A DNA stretch of 34,128 nt, taken from positions 1 through 34,128 of the forward strand of contig JABDKN010000125.1 in assembly GCA_013002205.1 (NCBI GenBank), read 5' to 3'. Position numbers and translations under genes: made by a program. The DNA is from Granulosicoccus sp. GTDB lineage: Bacteria > Pseudomonadota > Gammaproteobacteria > Granulosicoccales > Granulosicoccaceae. Shown here piece after piece: positions 25,661-33,439 of the stretch. Position 1 is the stretch's first letter; every line of letters starts with the position of its first letter. The notes below the pieces were generated by a model. It was not told the origin of the DNA. It ran no database searches and worked only from the letters and a program-made list of their open reading frames with translations.

Positions 25661-26719
25661 CTAGTGCTCCAGTCCCAGCATGCGCCTGTTGGCTGCCTCG
25701 TCGGTCCCGCCATCGGCAAAGTCGTCAAACGCCCTTTCGGTGACACGAATGAGGTGATCGGACACGAAGCGGGCACCTTCTCGCGCGCCATCTTCCGGAT
25801 GCTTGAGACAACATTCCCACTCCACCACCGCCCAGCCGTCGAAGTCGTAGGCAGCCAGTTTGGAGAAGACGCTGCGAAAATCCACCTGCCCGTCCCCCAG
25901 GCTGCGAAAGCGACCGGCACGATCGACCCAGTTCTGATAACCCGAGTAGACACCCTGGCGACCGGTCGGGTTCAGTTCCGCATCCTTGACGTGAAACATG
26001 CGGATGCGCTCATGATAGATATCGATGTTGTCCAGGTAGTCCAGGTGCTGAAGTACATAGTGCGACGGGTCATAGAGCATGTTGCAGCGGCTATGGCCCT
26101 GCAATCTGTCGAGAAACATCTCGAAGGTCACTCCATCGTGCAGATCCTCGCCCGGGTGAATCTCGTAGCACACATCCACACCACACTCATCGGCCCTGTC
26201 CAGTATGGGCTTCCAGCGCCTGGCCAGTTCGTCGAAGGCTGTGTCGATGAGCCCGGCTGGACGCTGCGGCCAGGGATAGACATAGGGCCAGGCCAGTGCG
26301 CCGGAAAACGTGGCGTGCGCCTGTATGCCCAGGTTTTGCGATGCCTGCAGGGCCAGCATGACCTGATCCACCGCCCAGGCCTGCCGTGCAGACGGATTGC
26401 CACGAACTTCAGGTACGGCGAACCCATCGAAGGCTTCGTCGTAGGCCGGGTGTACGGCGACCAGCTGTCCCTGCAAGTGCGTCGACAACTCGGTGATCTG
26501 GATATCGTTGGCCTGTGCAATGCCGGAGATCTCGTCACAATAATCCTTGGACGATGCCGCCTTGGCGAGATCGAACAGTCGCGTATCCCAGCTGGGTATC
26601 TGTACTCCCCGATACCCGCATCCTGCTGCCCATCGGGTAATTTCATCCCATGAATTGAATGGCGCATCGTCCCCGGCAAACTGCGCCAGAAACAATGCTG
26701 GTCCCTTGATGTTCTTCAT
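25661..26719 (-). CDS. Sugar phosphate isomerase/epimerase-like TIM-barrel protein
   Basis: 352-residue AP-endonuclease-2-type barrel. Metal-ligand motifs are visible: CYEIHPGED (Glu/His), YDPSHY, MFHVKDAEL and VVEWECC near the C terminus, which together form the divalent metal site of this family. The ATG at 26717-26719 has GAGG nine bases upstream and fits homolog length; earlier starts are rejected. It is the first gene of the operon, followed by the Gfo/Idh gene. Family members isomerise, epimerise or cleave oxidised sugars and inositols; the exact substrate is unknown. Confidence 0.92.
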   Translation of the reverse strand: MKNIKGPALFLAQFAGDDAPFNSWDEITRWAAGCGYRGVQIPSWDTRLFDLAKAASSKDYCDEISGIAQANDIQITELSTHLQGQLVAVHPAYDEAFDGFAVPEVRGNPSARQAWAVDQVMLALQASQNLGIQAHATFSGALAWPYVYPWPQRPAGLIDTAFDELARRWKPILDRADECGVDVCYEIHPGEDLHDGVTFEMFLDRLQGHSRCNMLYDPSHYVLQHLDYLDNIDIYHERIRMFHVKDAELNPTGRQGVYSGYQNWVDRAGRFRSLGDGQVDFRSVFSKLAAYDFDGWAVVEWECCLKHPEDGAREGARFVSDHLIRVTERAFDDFADGGTDEAANRRMLGLEH

Positions 26720-26833
26720 CGTTCTTCCTCGTTGGCCTTCGTCGAGACTAAGGCAAAACGAGCAGGTGAACAAGTCAGGGAAATCAGGGCGGGCGAGCAG
26801 CAAATGGCTCCTGCATCGATCGCCCTGGCGGCT

Positions 26834-27178
26834 TTACTTATCCCACAGCACGTTCTCGCCGGCTGCGCTGGCCGCCTCGAGCAAACTGATAAGCGGTCCT
26901 GCGCGTGTGTGGAGCGATACCGGGACATTGTCCTCGTCATCTCCATAACCGCTAGCCTGAGACTCGCCACCGCCATGACCGTCGCTTCCAGACTCGCCCT
27001 CTTCTGCTTCCAACTTTGCCAGTCCTTCGTGTAATGTTTGCAGGGCTTCGGGGATGTCGGCAGCGAGTATGGCGCCGGGTACATTACCACTCTGGCCCAT
27101 CAGTTTCAGCAGCGACACGGCTGCCGTACCGAACATGGTTATATCCGCGTAGGCATTTGTCTTGAACGTTACCAGCAC
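26834..27178 (-). CDS. DUF1840-family protein
   Basis: 114-residue small protein of unknown function. Recognised from its N-terminal pattern LVTFKTNAYADITMFGTAAVSLLKLMG, split here as LVTFKTNAYADI and MFGTAAVSLLKLMG, then NVPGAILAADIPEAL and the C-terminal VSLHTRAGPLISLLEAA. A Gly/Asp/Glu-rich linker (about 58-83) separates the two conserved parts. The start is GTG at 27176-27178, supported by AGAGGT four bases upstream; the frame continues upstream but without similarity. The family is found in beta- and gammaproteobacteria. It faces the YdjM-like gene with 27 bases between starts. Confidence 0.82.
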   Translation of the reverse strand: MLVTFKTNAYADITMFGTAAVSLLKLMGQSGNVPGAILAADIPEALQTLHEGLAKLEAEEGESGSDGHGGGESQASGYGDDEDNVPVSLHTRAGPLISLLEAASAAGENVLWDK

Positions 27179-27205
27179 TCTGACCTCTTTGAGGATGACC
27201 TGAAC

Positions 27206-27901
27206 TTGGCCGACTTTAACACACACATTTTCGGTGCAGCAGCCGTTGTCAGTCTGGGAGCAACCTGCTGTACCAAACTGCTGTCACTGGGCGTGGCCGA
27301 GGGCTTGATGCTGACCGTGGCGGGGATGGTCGGTGGCATCCTGCCGGACATCGATCTGAAGCAATCGCAGCCATCGCGCGCCCTGTTCACGGCGCTCGGC
27401 ACACTCGCCGCACTGGCCTGGATGTTTGCCAGCATCCAGGGTTATACCGCTCTGGAGCTGTGGCTGGGCGCGATTGCCGTCTACGTGCTGGTGAGATTTC
27501 CCCTGTGGTGGCTGTTTCACTCGGTAACCACTCATCGTGGCATCCTGCATTCCCTGATAGCGGCGATCATGGCAGGTGTATTGATGTGCGCGCTGGCCTG
27601 GCGACATCTGCACACCACTGAGCTGTTGAGCTGGCTGCTGGGACTTTTCATGACGGCGGGCTATATCATTCACCTGGTACTCGATGAACTGGTCAGCGTG
27701 GACTTCACCGGTGTGCGCATCAAACGCTCGTTCGGCAGTGCCCTGAAAGTGCTGGATATGCAACAACTCCCGGCCAGCTGCCTGGTCATCTTCATCACCC
27801 TGGTTGGCTGGTTCTGGACCGCTCCGTTGAACGCAGCCTGGGATCAGTGGCAGTCACTGTATACCGACTGGCGACCTGCACTGCTTCCGCACTGGCTGTA
27901 G
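27206..27901 (+). CDS. YdjM-type membrane protein, predicted metal-dependent hydrolase
   Basis: 231-residue inner-membrane protein of the YdjM (LexA-binding, membrane-bound hydrolase) family. Conserved His/Asp motifs are FNTHIFG (4-10), GGILPDIDL, FHSVTTHRGILHS and IIHLVLDEL, set among about six hydrophobic helices. The start is inferred as TTG 27206-27208 (product starts LADFNTH, the family's usual MA-FNTH beginning), with GAGG 11 bases upstream; an in-frame ATG farther upstream would run through the DUF1840 gene. No LexA-type box is evident. Biochemical activity is not established for the family. Confidence 0.85.
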   Translation: MADFNTHIFGAAAVVSLGATCCTKLLSLGVAEGLMLTVAGMVGGILPDIDLKQSQPSRALFTALGTLAALAWMFASIQGYTALELWLGAIAVYVLVRFPLWWLFHSVTTHRGILHSLIAAIMAGVLMCALAWRHLHTTELLSWLLGLFMTAGYIIHLVLDELVSVDFTGVRIKRSFGSALKVLDMQQLPASCLVIFITLVGWFWTAPLNAAWDQWQSLYTDWRPALLPHWL

Positions 27902-27930
27902 TGCGAGTCGCCAGGATCGTTCCGACCGGG

Positions 27931-28002
27931 TGACGCAGACTGCAGATCACTGCCTCGGCCACCTCGACCGGTCACCCCTGCGGCACAGTTTACTCTGCGT
28001 CA
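27931..28002. other. Long inverted repeat in the convergent gap
   Basis: TGACGCAGA (27931-27939) and TCTGCGTCA (27994-28002) are perfect 9-base arms. A competing pair GGGTGAC (27928-27934) and GTCACCC (27971-27977) overlaps the first arm, so the two stems exclude each other. The element fills most of the gap between two convergent genes. There is no T-run; a Rho-independent terminator is not supported, but an RNA structure ending both transcripts is possible. Confidence 0.4.
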
Positions 28003-28032
28003 GTGCGTCCCGATCAGCCGATGCGCTGGCTA

Positions 28033-29430
28033 TCAGGATTGTACCTTGAGGCGCCTGAGCAGCTGCAGTGTGATACCACCTTTATCGATACCCTCGGCAG
28101 TCTGATAGTCCGCAATGGCCTTCAGTGTTCCCCGGCCCATGATGCCGTCTATCGGGCCAGGGTCGAAGCCTTCTCGCTTCAGTGCGCGTTGCAGCGACGT
28201 GACGATCTGGCGCGTCATGTTGGCTTCGCAAAGCACCTGCTTCCACTCGGCCTGAGCCGGCGACAGTTCTATCTGACTGGTGACTGTCTTGGTTCGCGCC
28301 GGTATGGTTATACGACGCTCGGACGCCGGCGATACCAGGCGCTGCACGGTAATCGTCTGGTAACGGGCCGGAATGACTGAGTTCTTCGTCGAAGCAGGCT
28401 CGCTGACCACTTCACGCGTTATGTTGGCGTACTCGGCCGGACGTTGTGTCAGGCAGATCTCCCGGCCCGTCGCAACGGCATTGGAGTCTGCGGTCTCCCC
28501 TTTCGCCAGCCAGAAGAAAACCGGGTCGGCGACCTTTACACGTCGGTTTACCGAGGTGTATTCAGCGGGCACATCCACACGTTTTTCAGACGCTGGCCGG
28601 ACCAGTCGCTGTACTTTGATTGTCTTGTACACAGCCGGTATGTTGATGGTCTTGGTCGTGGCAGGCTTGTCCTGCACCGTCTTGGTCAGTGTCTCGTAGC
28701 GCGCAGGCACTTCAACCAGGCACATGACTTCACCCGTCGCATTATCTACCCGTTCGATCACACCACAATTCTCCTGCCAGACGCTGCGGGCTGGTTCGAC
28801 CAGAACCGATTCCGTTTCGGTACGATAGACTGCAGGTACGTCCACCACTTCGCTGGATGCCTCCTTGACGACAACCCGCTCCTCCACGGTTTCATATTCT
28901 GCAGGAACCACACTGATAGTCTGCGTGGCTTCCTTCACCATCACCTGCACGGTTTCGGATTTGTACTGCGCTTCGGTGTAATACTCGGCAAAGCAGCTGC
29001 CCGGATCGACGCTCTTGGTATCGATGCCGGAGCGTGAAATATGTTCGATGGCATCAGGGCTGGCCGGCATCACCCTGGAACCCACCCGGGTAGTCCAGGT
29101 GAGTTCGGCGGGCCGCACTTCCACCTTGTCGGTTTCCTTGGAGAAGACCGTCGGCGTCACCTCGATCGCCTGCCCTGCATCCTTGACGATGATGGTCTGG
29201 TCGGCAGATTCATACGTGGCTTCCACTGTCTCGATACGCTCGGAAGCCTCCTGGACGATGATCTCCTCACTTCGTGTCTCGAAGCGTGCCGGTGTGATCA
29301 CTTTTGCATAGCACTCACCCGGTTTGGCATCGGGCAGTACCAGATTGTTATCGACTTGCTGGGCGGTCACAGGCAAGATAATGAGACAACTACCCAGGAC
29401 ACCCAACAGGGGCAAGGTCAATTTACGCAC
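28033..29430 (-). CDS. Exported modular repeat protein with peptidoglycan-binding domain
   Basis: 465 residues: signal peptide (1-23, cleavage after PVTA), four modules of about 75 residues, and a C-terminal peptidoglycan-binding domain (about 403-463; LQRALKREGFDPGPIDGIMG and TLKAIADYQ). Each module opens with a Cys (40, 146, 237, 326), holds about three subrepeats of 20-25 residues of the form PAxYxTxxxxVxVxxAS, and closes with a Trp near an acidic/polar patch. Subrepeats alternate beta-strand-like segments rich in Val, Thr, Glu and Lys. It is probably a periplasmic or surface protein attached to the cell wall. I know no function for the repeats. The upstream gene on the same strand encodes the Kelch/TSP3 protein. 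Confidence 0.85.
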   Translation of the reverse strand: MRKLTLPLLGVLGSCLIILPVTAQQVDNNLVLPDAKPGECYAKVITPARFETRSEEIIVQEASERIETVEATYESADQTIIVKDAGQAIEVTPTVFSKETDKVEVRPAELTWTTRVGSRVMPASPDAIEHISRSGIDTKSVDPGSCFAEYYTEAQYKSETVQVMVKEATQTISVVPAEYETVEERVVVKEASSEVVDVPAVYRTETESVLVEPARSVWQENCGVIERVDNATGEVMCLVEVPARYETLTKTVQDKPATTKTINIPAVYKTIKVQRLVRPASEKRVDVPAEYTSVNRRVKVADPVFFWLAKGETADSNAVATGREICLTQRPAEYANITREVVSEPASTKNSVIPARYQTITVQRLVSPASERRITIPARTKTVTSQIELSPAQAEWKQVLCEANMTRQIVTSLQRALKREGFDPGPIDGIMGRGTLKAIADYQTAEGIDKGGITLQLLRRLKVQS

Positions 29431-29503
29431 AATGAAAACTCCACGGGTTCAAAAGTACTGCCTCAGGGCAACACCGTGATTGTCGTATGCTCTGAGACTT
29501 AAT

Positions 29504-31117
29504 TCAATGTTTCTGATCGATAGAGCGTAAAACAACGTATTTTCGCCGAAAGATTGACGTTTTTCGGATCAGCCGCGACAGCGTAACGACTCCAAGTGCG
29601 GCCAGCAGCCATGCAGTTGCACTACCGCCATTTTTTCCAGCCGACGTCACCGCACTGTCGGGCACCAATGGCTCAGGATCTTCCGAATCGTTCAGCCCGT
29701 CATCATCGGAATCCGCATCCAGTGGATCTGTACCGGCAATGATCTCGGCACCGTCGTTCAGCCCGTCCAGATCCGAATCTGCATGATTGATATCGGTACC
29801 TCTATCTACTTCATCAGCATCTTCCAGGCCATCGCCGTCCGAATCGGTTCGGCGTGGATCCGACCTCCATACCAGCACCTCCGCACCATCACCCAGACCA
29901 TCCTCATCAGTATCCTGCACTATAGGGCTGGTCAGGTGGACGTTGATCTCATCACCATCAGTCAACCCGTCCTCGTCCGAGTCGCTGCGGTTCGGATCGC
30001 TGCCATTGGCCACTTCGGCACCATCGATGGCACCATCGTCGTCACTGTCCGCATCCAGAGGGTCGGTGCTGTAGACAGACGTCTCCTGCACATCGCTCAA
30101 GCCATCACCGTCCCGATCCGGGTCGACGCCCAGTGCAAGGGTTTCGTGCGAGGCGGTCTCGCCGCCGCCACCTTTGACATTGCTGCCGGAGACGACATGC
30201 CAGGTCCTGCCCATGAGCGCGGAACCACCACTGTGCCGGGCCTCATTCATCGGCTGCAGGGCACGCCAGGTATTGGTATCCAGATCGTAGGCTTCGGTTA
30301 CTTTGAGTGCGGTGCTCTGTGTATTGATTTCGCCACCCGCCACCAGCACCTCATTGCCAGCCGCCACCGCCAGCGCACCTGCGCGCAGGGTCGGAATGTC
30401 GGCTCCGACATGCCAGGTGGCCGTCGCAATATCAAATATATCGGTGGCGGCAACGCCTTTGTCGAACACGTCTGGCAGATCGCTGCGTCTGCCACCGGCA
30501 GCCACCAGCCTGCCACTCACGACCACCAGTGCGAAGTGATCCCTGGCATGCGGTGCATCCGGCAGGCTCGTCCATGTCCGGCTGACAGGATCATACCGGT
30601 CCAGCCAGTCGACGGCGCCGCCATTATGTCCCAGGGTATTTCCACCAAGCACATATATATGACCGTTGTACTCTGCCGCTGCTGCCGAGCCGCGCAGTCG
30701 ACTGGCGGGCATGGTCCCCACCGTCGCCCATTGCTCGGTGACCGTGTCAAACGTGTGGATTTCGGCAACGCTGGGTTCATCCGGGAAACAACAGGTCATC
30801 GCCCCGATCACATAAATGGTCGACCCGATAGCGACCGGTTGAAAATGGTGCAGCTCCATGGGTGCATTGCCAATTACACGCCATTGCCCGGTCACAGGAT
30901 CGTACACCTGCACCGGCCGGACGCCACGACCACCTAACAGGTAGAGCTTGCCATCCACCGCCACCGCAGCGGATTCATGACGAGCCACGGCGGTGCTGCC
31001 ATCGCTGCTGGTAACCGACTGCCAGGGTGTGGTGTCGTCCGTTGCCGCCATCACCGCCATCGCGTAGATCAGCGACAGGGGGACCAGCAGATGGAGTAGA
31101 AATCGACGCAGCGGCAT
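29504..31117 (-). CDS. Exported Kelch-repeat / thrombospondin type 3 protein with C-terminal anchor
   Basis: 537 residues. A signal peptide (1-25) precedes about six Kelch blades (about 44-325; recurring YxLGG and YDPxTxxW motifs), predicted to form a beta-propeller. Next come thrombospondin type 3 calcium-binding repeats (334-485), seen as repeated DSDxDGLxDGxE. A Gly/Ser linker and one hydrophobic segment (about 500-515, from ATAWLLAALG) with a following Arg/Lys cluster form a C-terminal anchor resembling GlyGly-CTERM sorting signals, though with an 18-residue tail after the basic cluster. The protein is probably displayed on the cell surface or outer membrane with calcium-rigidified stalk. 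Ligand unknown. Confidence 0.9.
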   Translation of the reverse strand: MPLRRFLLHLLVPLSLIYAMAVMAATDDTTPWQSVTSSDGSTAVARHESAAVAVDGKLYLLGGRGVRPVQVYDPVTGQWRVIGNAPMELHHFQPVAIGSTIYVIGAMTCCFPDEPSVAEIHTFDTVTEQWATVGTMPASRLRGSAAAAEYNGHIYVLGGNTLGHNGGAVDWLDRYDPVSRTWTSLPDAPHARDHFALVVVSGRLVAAGGRRSDLPDVFDKGVAATDIFDIATATWHVGADIPTLRAGALAVAAGNEVLVAGGEINTQSTALKVTEAYDLDTNTWRALQPMNEARHSGGSALMGRTWHVVSGSNVKGGGGETASHETLALGVDPDRDGDGLSDVQETSVYSTDPLDADSDDDGAIDGAEVANGSDPNRSDSDEDGLTDGDEINVHLTSPIVQDTDEDGLGDGAEVLVWRSDPRRTDSDGDGLEDADEVDRGTDINHADSDLDGLNDGAEIIAGTDPLDADSDDDGLNDSEDPEPLVPDSAVTSAGKNGGSATAWLLAALGVVTLSRLIRKTSIFRRKYVVLRSIDQKH

Positions 31118-31192
31118 AGCAGGTTAGTCTCGGGGGCGAACCCACTGAAATGCAATAAACGGCCCACGTGCAGACGCCTGTCCACCCACTCT

Positions 31193-31211
31193 GTCGGATG
31201 GATAATCCGAC
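31193..31211 (-). other. Hairpin after the MocR gene
   Basis: GTCGGAT-GGATA-ATCCGAC is a perfect 7-bp stem with a 5-base loop, about 20 bases past the MocR stop and before the Kelch-gene start. No T-run follows on the minus strand, so a terminator is uncertain; it could also be a 5' leader structure of the Kelch gene. Confidence 0.4.
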
Positions 31212-31230
31212 CGACCCGGTATGTCCCGTA

Positions 31231-32718
31231 CTAATTCGCCTTCAGTTGCCGGGTCAGCAGGGCGAGTTTGTCGAGACCGTCGACAATCTTTTCCTCGGCG
31301 ATGGAAGAAAACCCGAGCCGGCAGAAATTGGTCGGCCCTTCACGACTGGCGAAATAGTGATCACCTGCATTGATGATGATGCCGTTCTCGGCAGCCAGCG
31401 ATTCCAGTTCACGGGCCCGGACGCCCTCCGGCAACCTTACCCAGAACGATGAGCCGCCGAAGCTTGGCGCCTGCGCCGAGAACACATCGTGCTGTTTCAG
31501 TGCGGTGTCCAGCACCTGCCATCGTGCCTTGAATGCCTGCGTCAATCGCAGCAACGCCGAGTCGTGATGACCCAGTGCCAGAAAATGCGCAACCGTTCGC
31601 TGGTTGTTCGTTGGCGGGTGCCGGTACATGAGCCTGCGCAGTGCGCGCGCCTGGCGAATGAATTTTCTCGGTCCCACCATGAATCCGACCCGCAAGCCGG
31701 GTGCCAGGGTCTTCGACAGGCTGCCGACATAGATCACCTGGTTGCCGGTATCCAGGCTTTTCAGGGCAGGCGTGGGCTTGCCGACGAAATTCAGTTCGCT
31801 CTCGTAATCATCTTCCACGATCGTGACATCATGAAGAGCCGACTTGCGCAGCAGGTCCTTTCGCGCCTCCAGTGACATGGTCGTGGTGGTCGGGCACTGA
31901 TGACTTGGCGTGACATACAGCATCTTGCACCCGGCCAGCCGGTCGTCAGTCACAACGCCGTGTCGGCCCACTGGAAACAGCACCCGGTTGCTGGTGTACA
32001 GGGCAAATATATTGCGTGCATCGACATAACAGGGATCCTCCAGCCCGACCTGACTGCTACTGTTCAGCAGCAGTTGCCCTATCAGGAACAGCGCATTCTG
32101 TGCGCCGGTCGTGATGAGAATCTCATCCTTGTCCGCCCAGACTCCGCGCCGGGGAAGTACCCGGGTGTGAATCTGCTCTACCAGCAGATCATCATCATGA
32201 TCCACCCGGTCCTGGGTCCAGCGACTGATGGCATCCACGCGCAGTGACAGGCGACAGGCTTCCCGCCAGTCGTTGACCGGAAACAGTGAGGAATCAGTCT
32301 GCCCGTAGATGAACGGGTATTCATACTGACGCCAGTTGAGCGGACGGTTGATATTGCGCTGTCCCAGCAGGTCGAGTACCGTCTCAGGCCCCTCTTCCGA
32401 CTCGGCATACGTGGTGTCGGATGTCACCGGTCGCTTACCGGGCCTGGGGGCGTCGACCATGCCGTCCAGAATTGCCGGATTGACGAAATAGCCACGTCTT
32501 TCCAGGGAAAGCAGGTAATGTTCGTCAATCAGATGCTGATAGGCCAGCACGACAGTATTGCGGGCAACATTCAACTGTCGGGACAGCTCCCGGGATGAGG
32601 GCAAGGGAATGTCTACAGGAATTCGCTGGTCGAGAATGGCCTTGACCAGTGTTTGTCTCAACTGGGCCTGCAGGCTCTGGTCGCTGGTTACGTCAAGTTT
32701 GAACAACTGCTGCCACAT
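31231..32718 (-). CDS. MocR/PdxR-type regulator (GntR winged helix fused to class I aminotransferase-like domain)
   Basis: 495 residues. The N-terminal GntR winged helix (about 1-80) contains PLPSSRELSRQLNVARNTV. A linker leads to a PLP-dependent fold type I domain with ITTGAQNALFLIGQ, VEDDYESELNF and the PLP-binding Lys in VGSLSKTLAPG. MocR proteins sense PLP or amino acids and control pdx, gab, tau or similar operons. The ATG at 32716-32718 follows the upstream stop by 16 bases and avoids overlap; a longer start (32781) would overlap. No obvious PLP- or amine-linked target gene is next to it, so its regulon is unknown. Confidence 0.93.
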   Translation of the reverse strand: MWQQLFKLDVTSDQSLQAQLRQTLVKAILDQRIPVDIPLPSSRELSRQLNVARNTVVLAYQHLIDEHYLLSLERRGYFVNPAILDGMVDAPRPGKRPVTSDTTYAESEEGPETVLDLLGQRNINRPLNWRQYEYPFIYGQTDSSLFPVNDWREACRLSLRVDAISRWTQDRVDHDDDLLVEQIHTRVLPRRGVWADKDEILITTGAQNALFLIGQLLLNSSSQVGLEDPCYVDARNIFALYTSNRVLFPVGRHGVVTDDRLAGCKMLYVTPSHQCPTTTTMSLEARKDLLRKSALHDVTIVEDDYESELNFVGKPTPALKSLDTGNQVIYVGSLSKTLAPGLRVGFMVGPRKFIRQARALRRLMYRHPPTNNQRTVAHFLALGHHDSALLRLTQAFKARWQVLDTALKQHDVFSAQAPSFGGSSFWVRLPEGVRARELESLAAENGIIINAGDHYFASREGPTNFCRLGFSSIAEEKIVDGLDKLALLTRQLKAN

Positions 32719-32734
32719 GGGTCTGTCATGCGCT

Positions 32735-33439
32735 CTACCCACGCGGCCATTCCCCGGTGCCGTCCAGATCGACCAGCTCAAAGTCCAGTTCGTCTACCGA
32801 ATCCGGCAATTCAGACTCGGACAATGAGGGTATATCCAATTCACGCGACAGAGGACTGCGCAGCCCTCGCGATCCCGGCTTGCGCGTGTACGAACTTGTC
32901 ACTGCCTCGTTGCCATCGGGTGCCGCTTCGAGAGAGTGCAGGGAGGCTTGTGTATTTCGGCTGATGGCAGGTTCGTTGATTCTCTTCTGCAGGACGGGTA
33001 ATTCATTGGCCCCCGACCAGGAATCCGGTTTGTTCCTGGCCAGCTCCAGCTCCCTGGACTTGTTGGATTTGTAGCTGGCGAAATCTCGTTTCAGGCGAAT
33101 CTGTTGATCTTCATAGGAGGCAACCTGCGATTCCAGAGTCTGGATACGCTGAGCCTGCAATTGCGCGTGGACATCCAGTGCTTCCTCGCGCTTCAAGGTG
33201 GTCTGTGCCCGCTCCTCGGACTCCGCCAGTGACTGTCGCAGAACATCGAGGTCGGCACGCGCCGATTGCAGATCGGCTTCGGCGGATTTCAATCGAGTGA
33301 GTTCCCGCCGCACATCGTCTATGACCATGCGTGCACGTCGCTTGGCGCGTAGCAGGGCCACGCAATACCCCATGACCGCTCCCAGAGCGGTGGCGGCCAA
33401 CAGGCTGTACAGCAGAGTTGTGGGCGAATCGACGTTCAT
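32735..33439 (-). CDS. Membrane-anchored coiled-coil protein
   Basis: 234 residues with no family that I recognise. A single hydrophobic N-terminal segment (about 9-30) followed by basic RAKRRAR suggests an inner-membrane anchor with the rest in the cytoplasm. Residues about 40-130 are heptad-rich coiled coil (SAEADLQSARADLDVLRQSL, and more). The C-terminal 90 residues are polar, low-complexity and acidic at the end. The start overlaps the stop of the OmpA-like gene as ATGA, so both are translated together and probably work together in the envelope. Confidence 0.8.
   Translation of the reverse strand: MNVDSPTTLLYSLLAATALGAVMGYCVALLRAKRRARMVIDDVRRELTRLKSAEADLQSARADLDVLRQSLAESEERAQTTLKREEALDVHAQLQAQRIQTLESQVASYEDQQIRLKRDFASYKSNKSRELELARNKPDSWSGANELPVLQKRINEPAISRNTQASLHSLEAAPDGNEAVTSSYTRKPGSRGLRSPLSRELDIPSLSESELPDSVDELDFELVDLDGTGEWPRG

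Noticed and set aside
25664-26653. 329-codon plus-strand open frame
   Set aside because: It is antisense to the TIM-barrel isomerase gene, which has complete metal motifs and a good ribosome binding site.
26785-26827. CAGGGCG/CGCCCTG inverted repeat between the isomerase and DUF1840 genes
   Set aside because: The arms are only 7 bases with a 29-base loop and no T-run; it may well be chance in GC-rich DNA.
29783-30937. 384-codon plus-strand open frame
   Set aside because: It is antisense to the Kelch/TSP3 gene; the repeated DSDxDG codons keep the opposite frame open by regularity. No domain is recognisable in it.
31193-31211. Rho-independent terminator for the MocR gene
   Set aside because: The 7-bp stem is real, but no T-run follows on the minus strand, so it is listed only as a hairpin.
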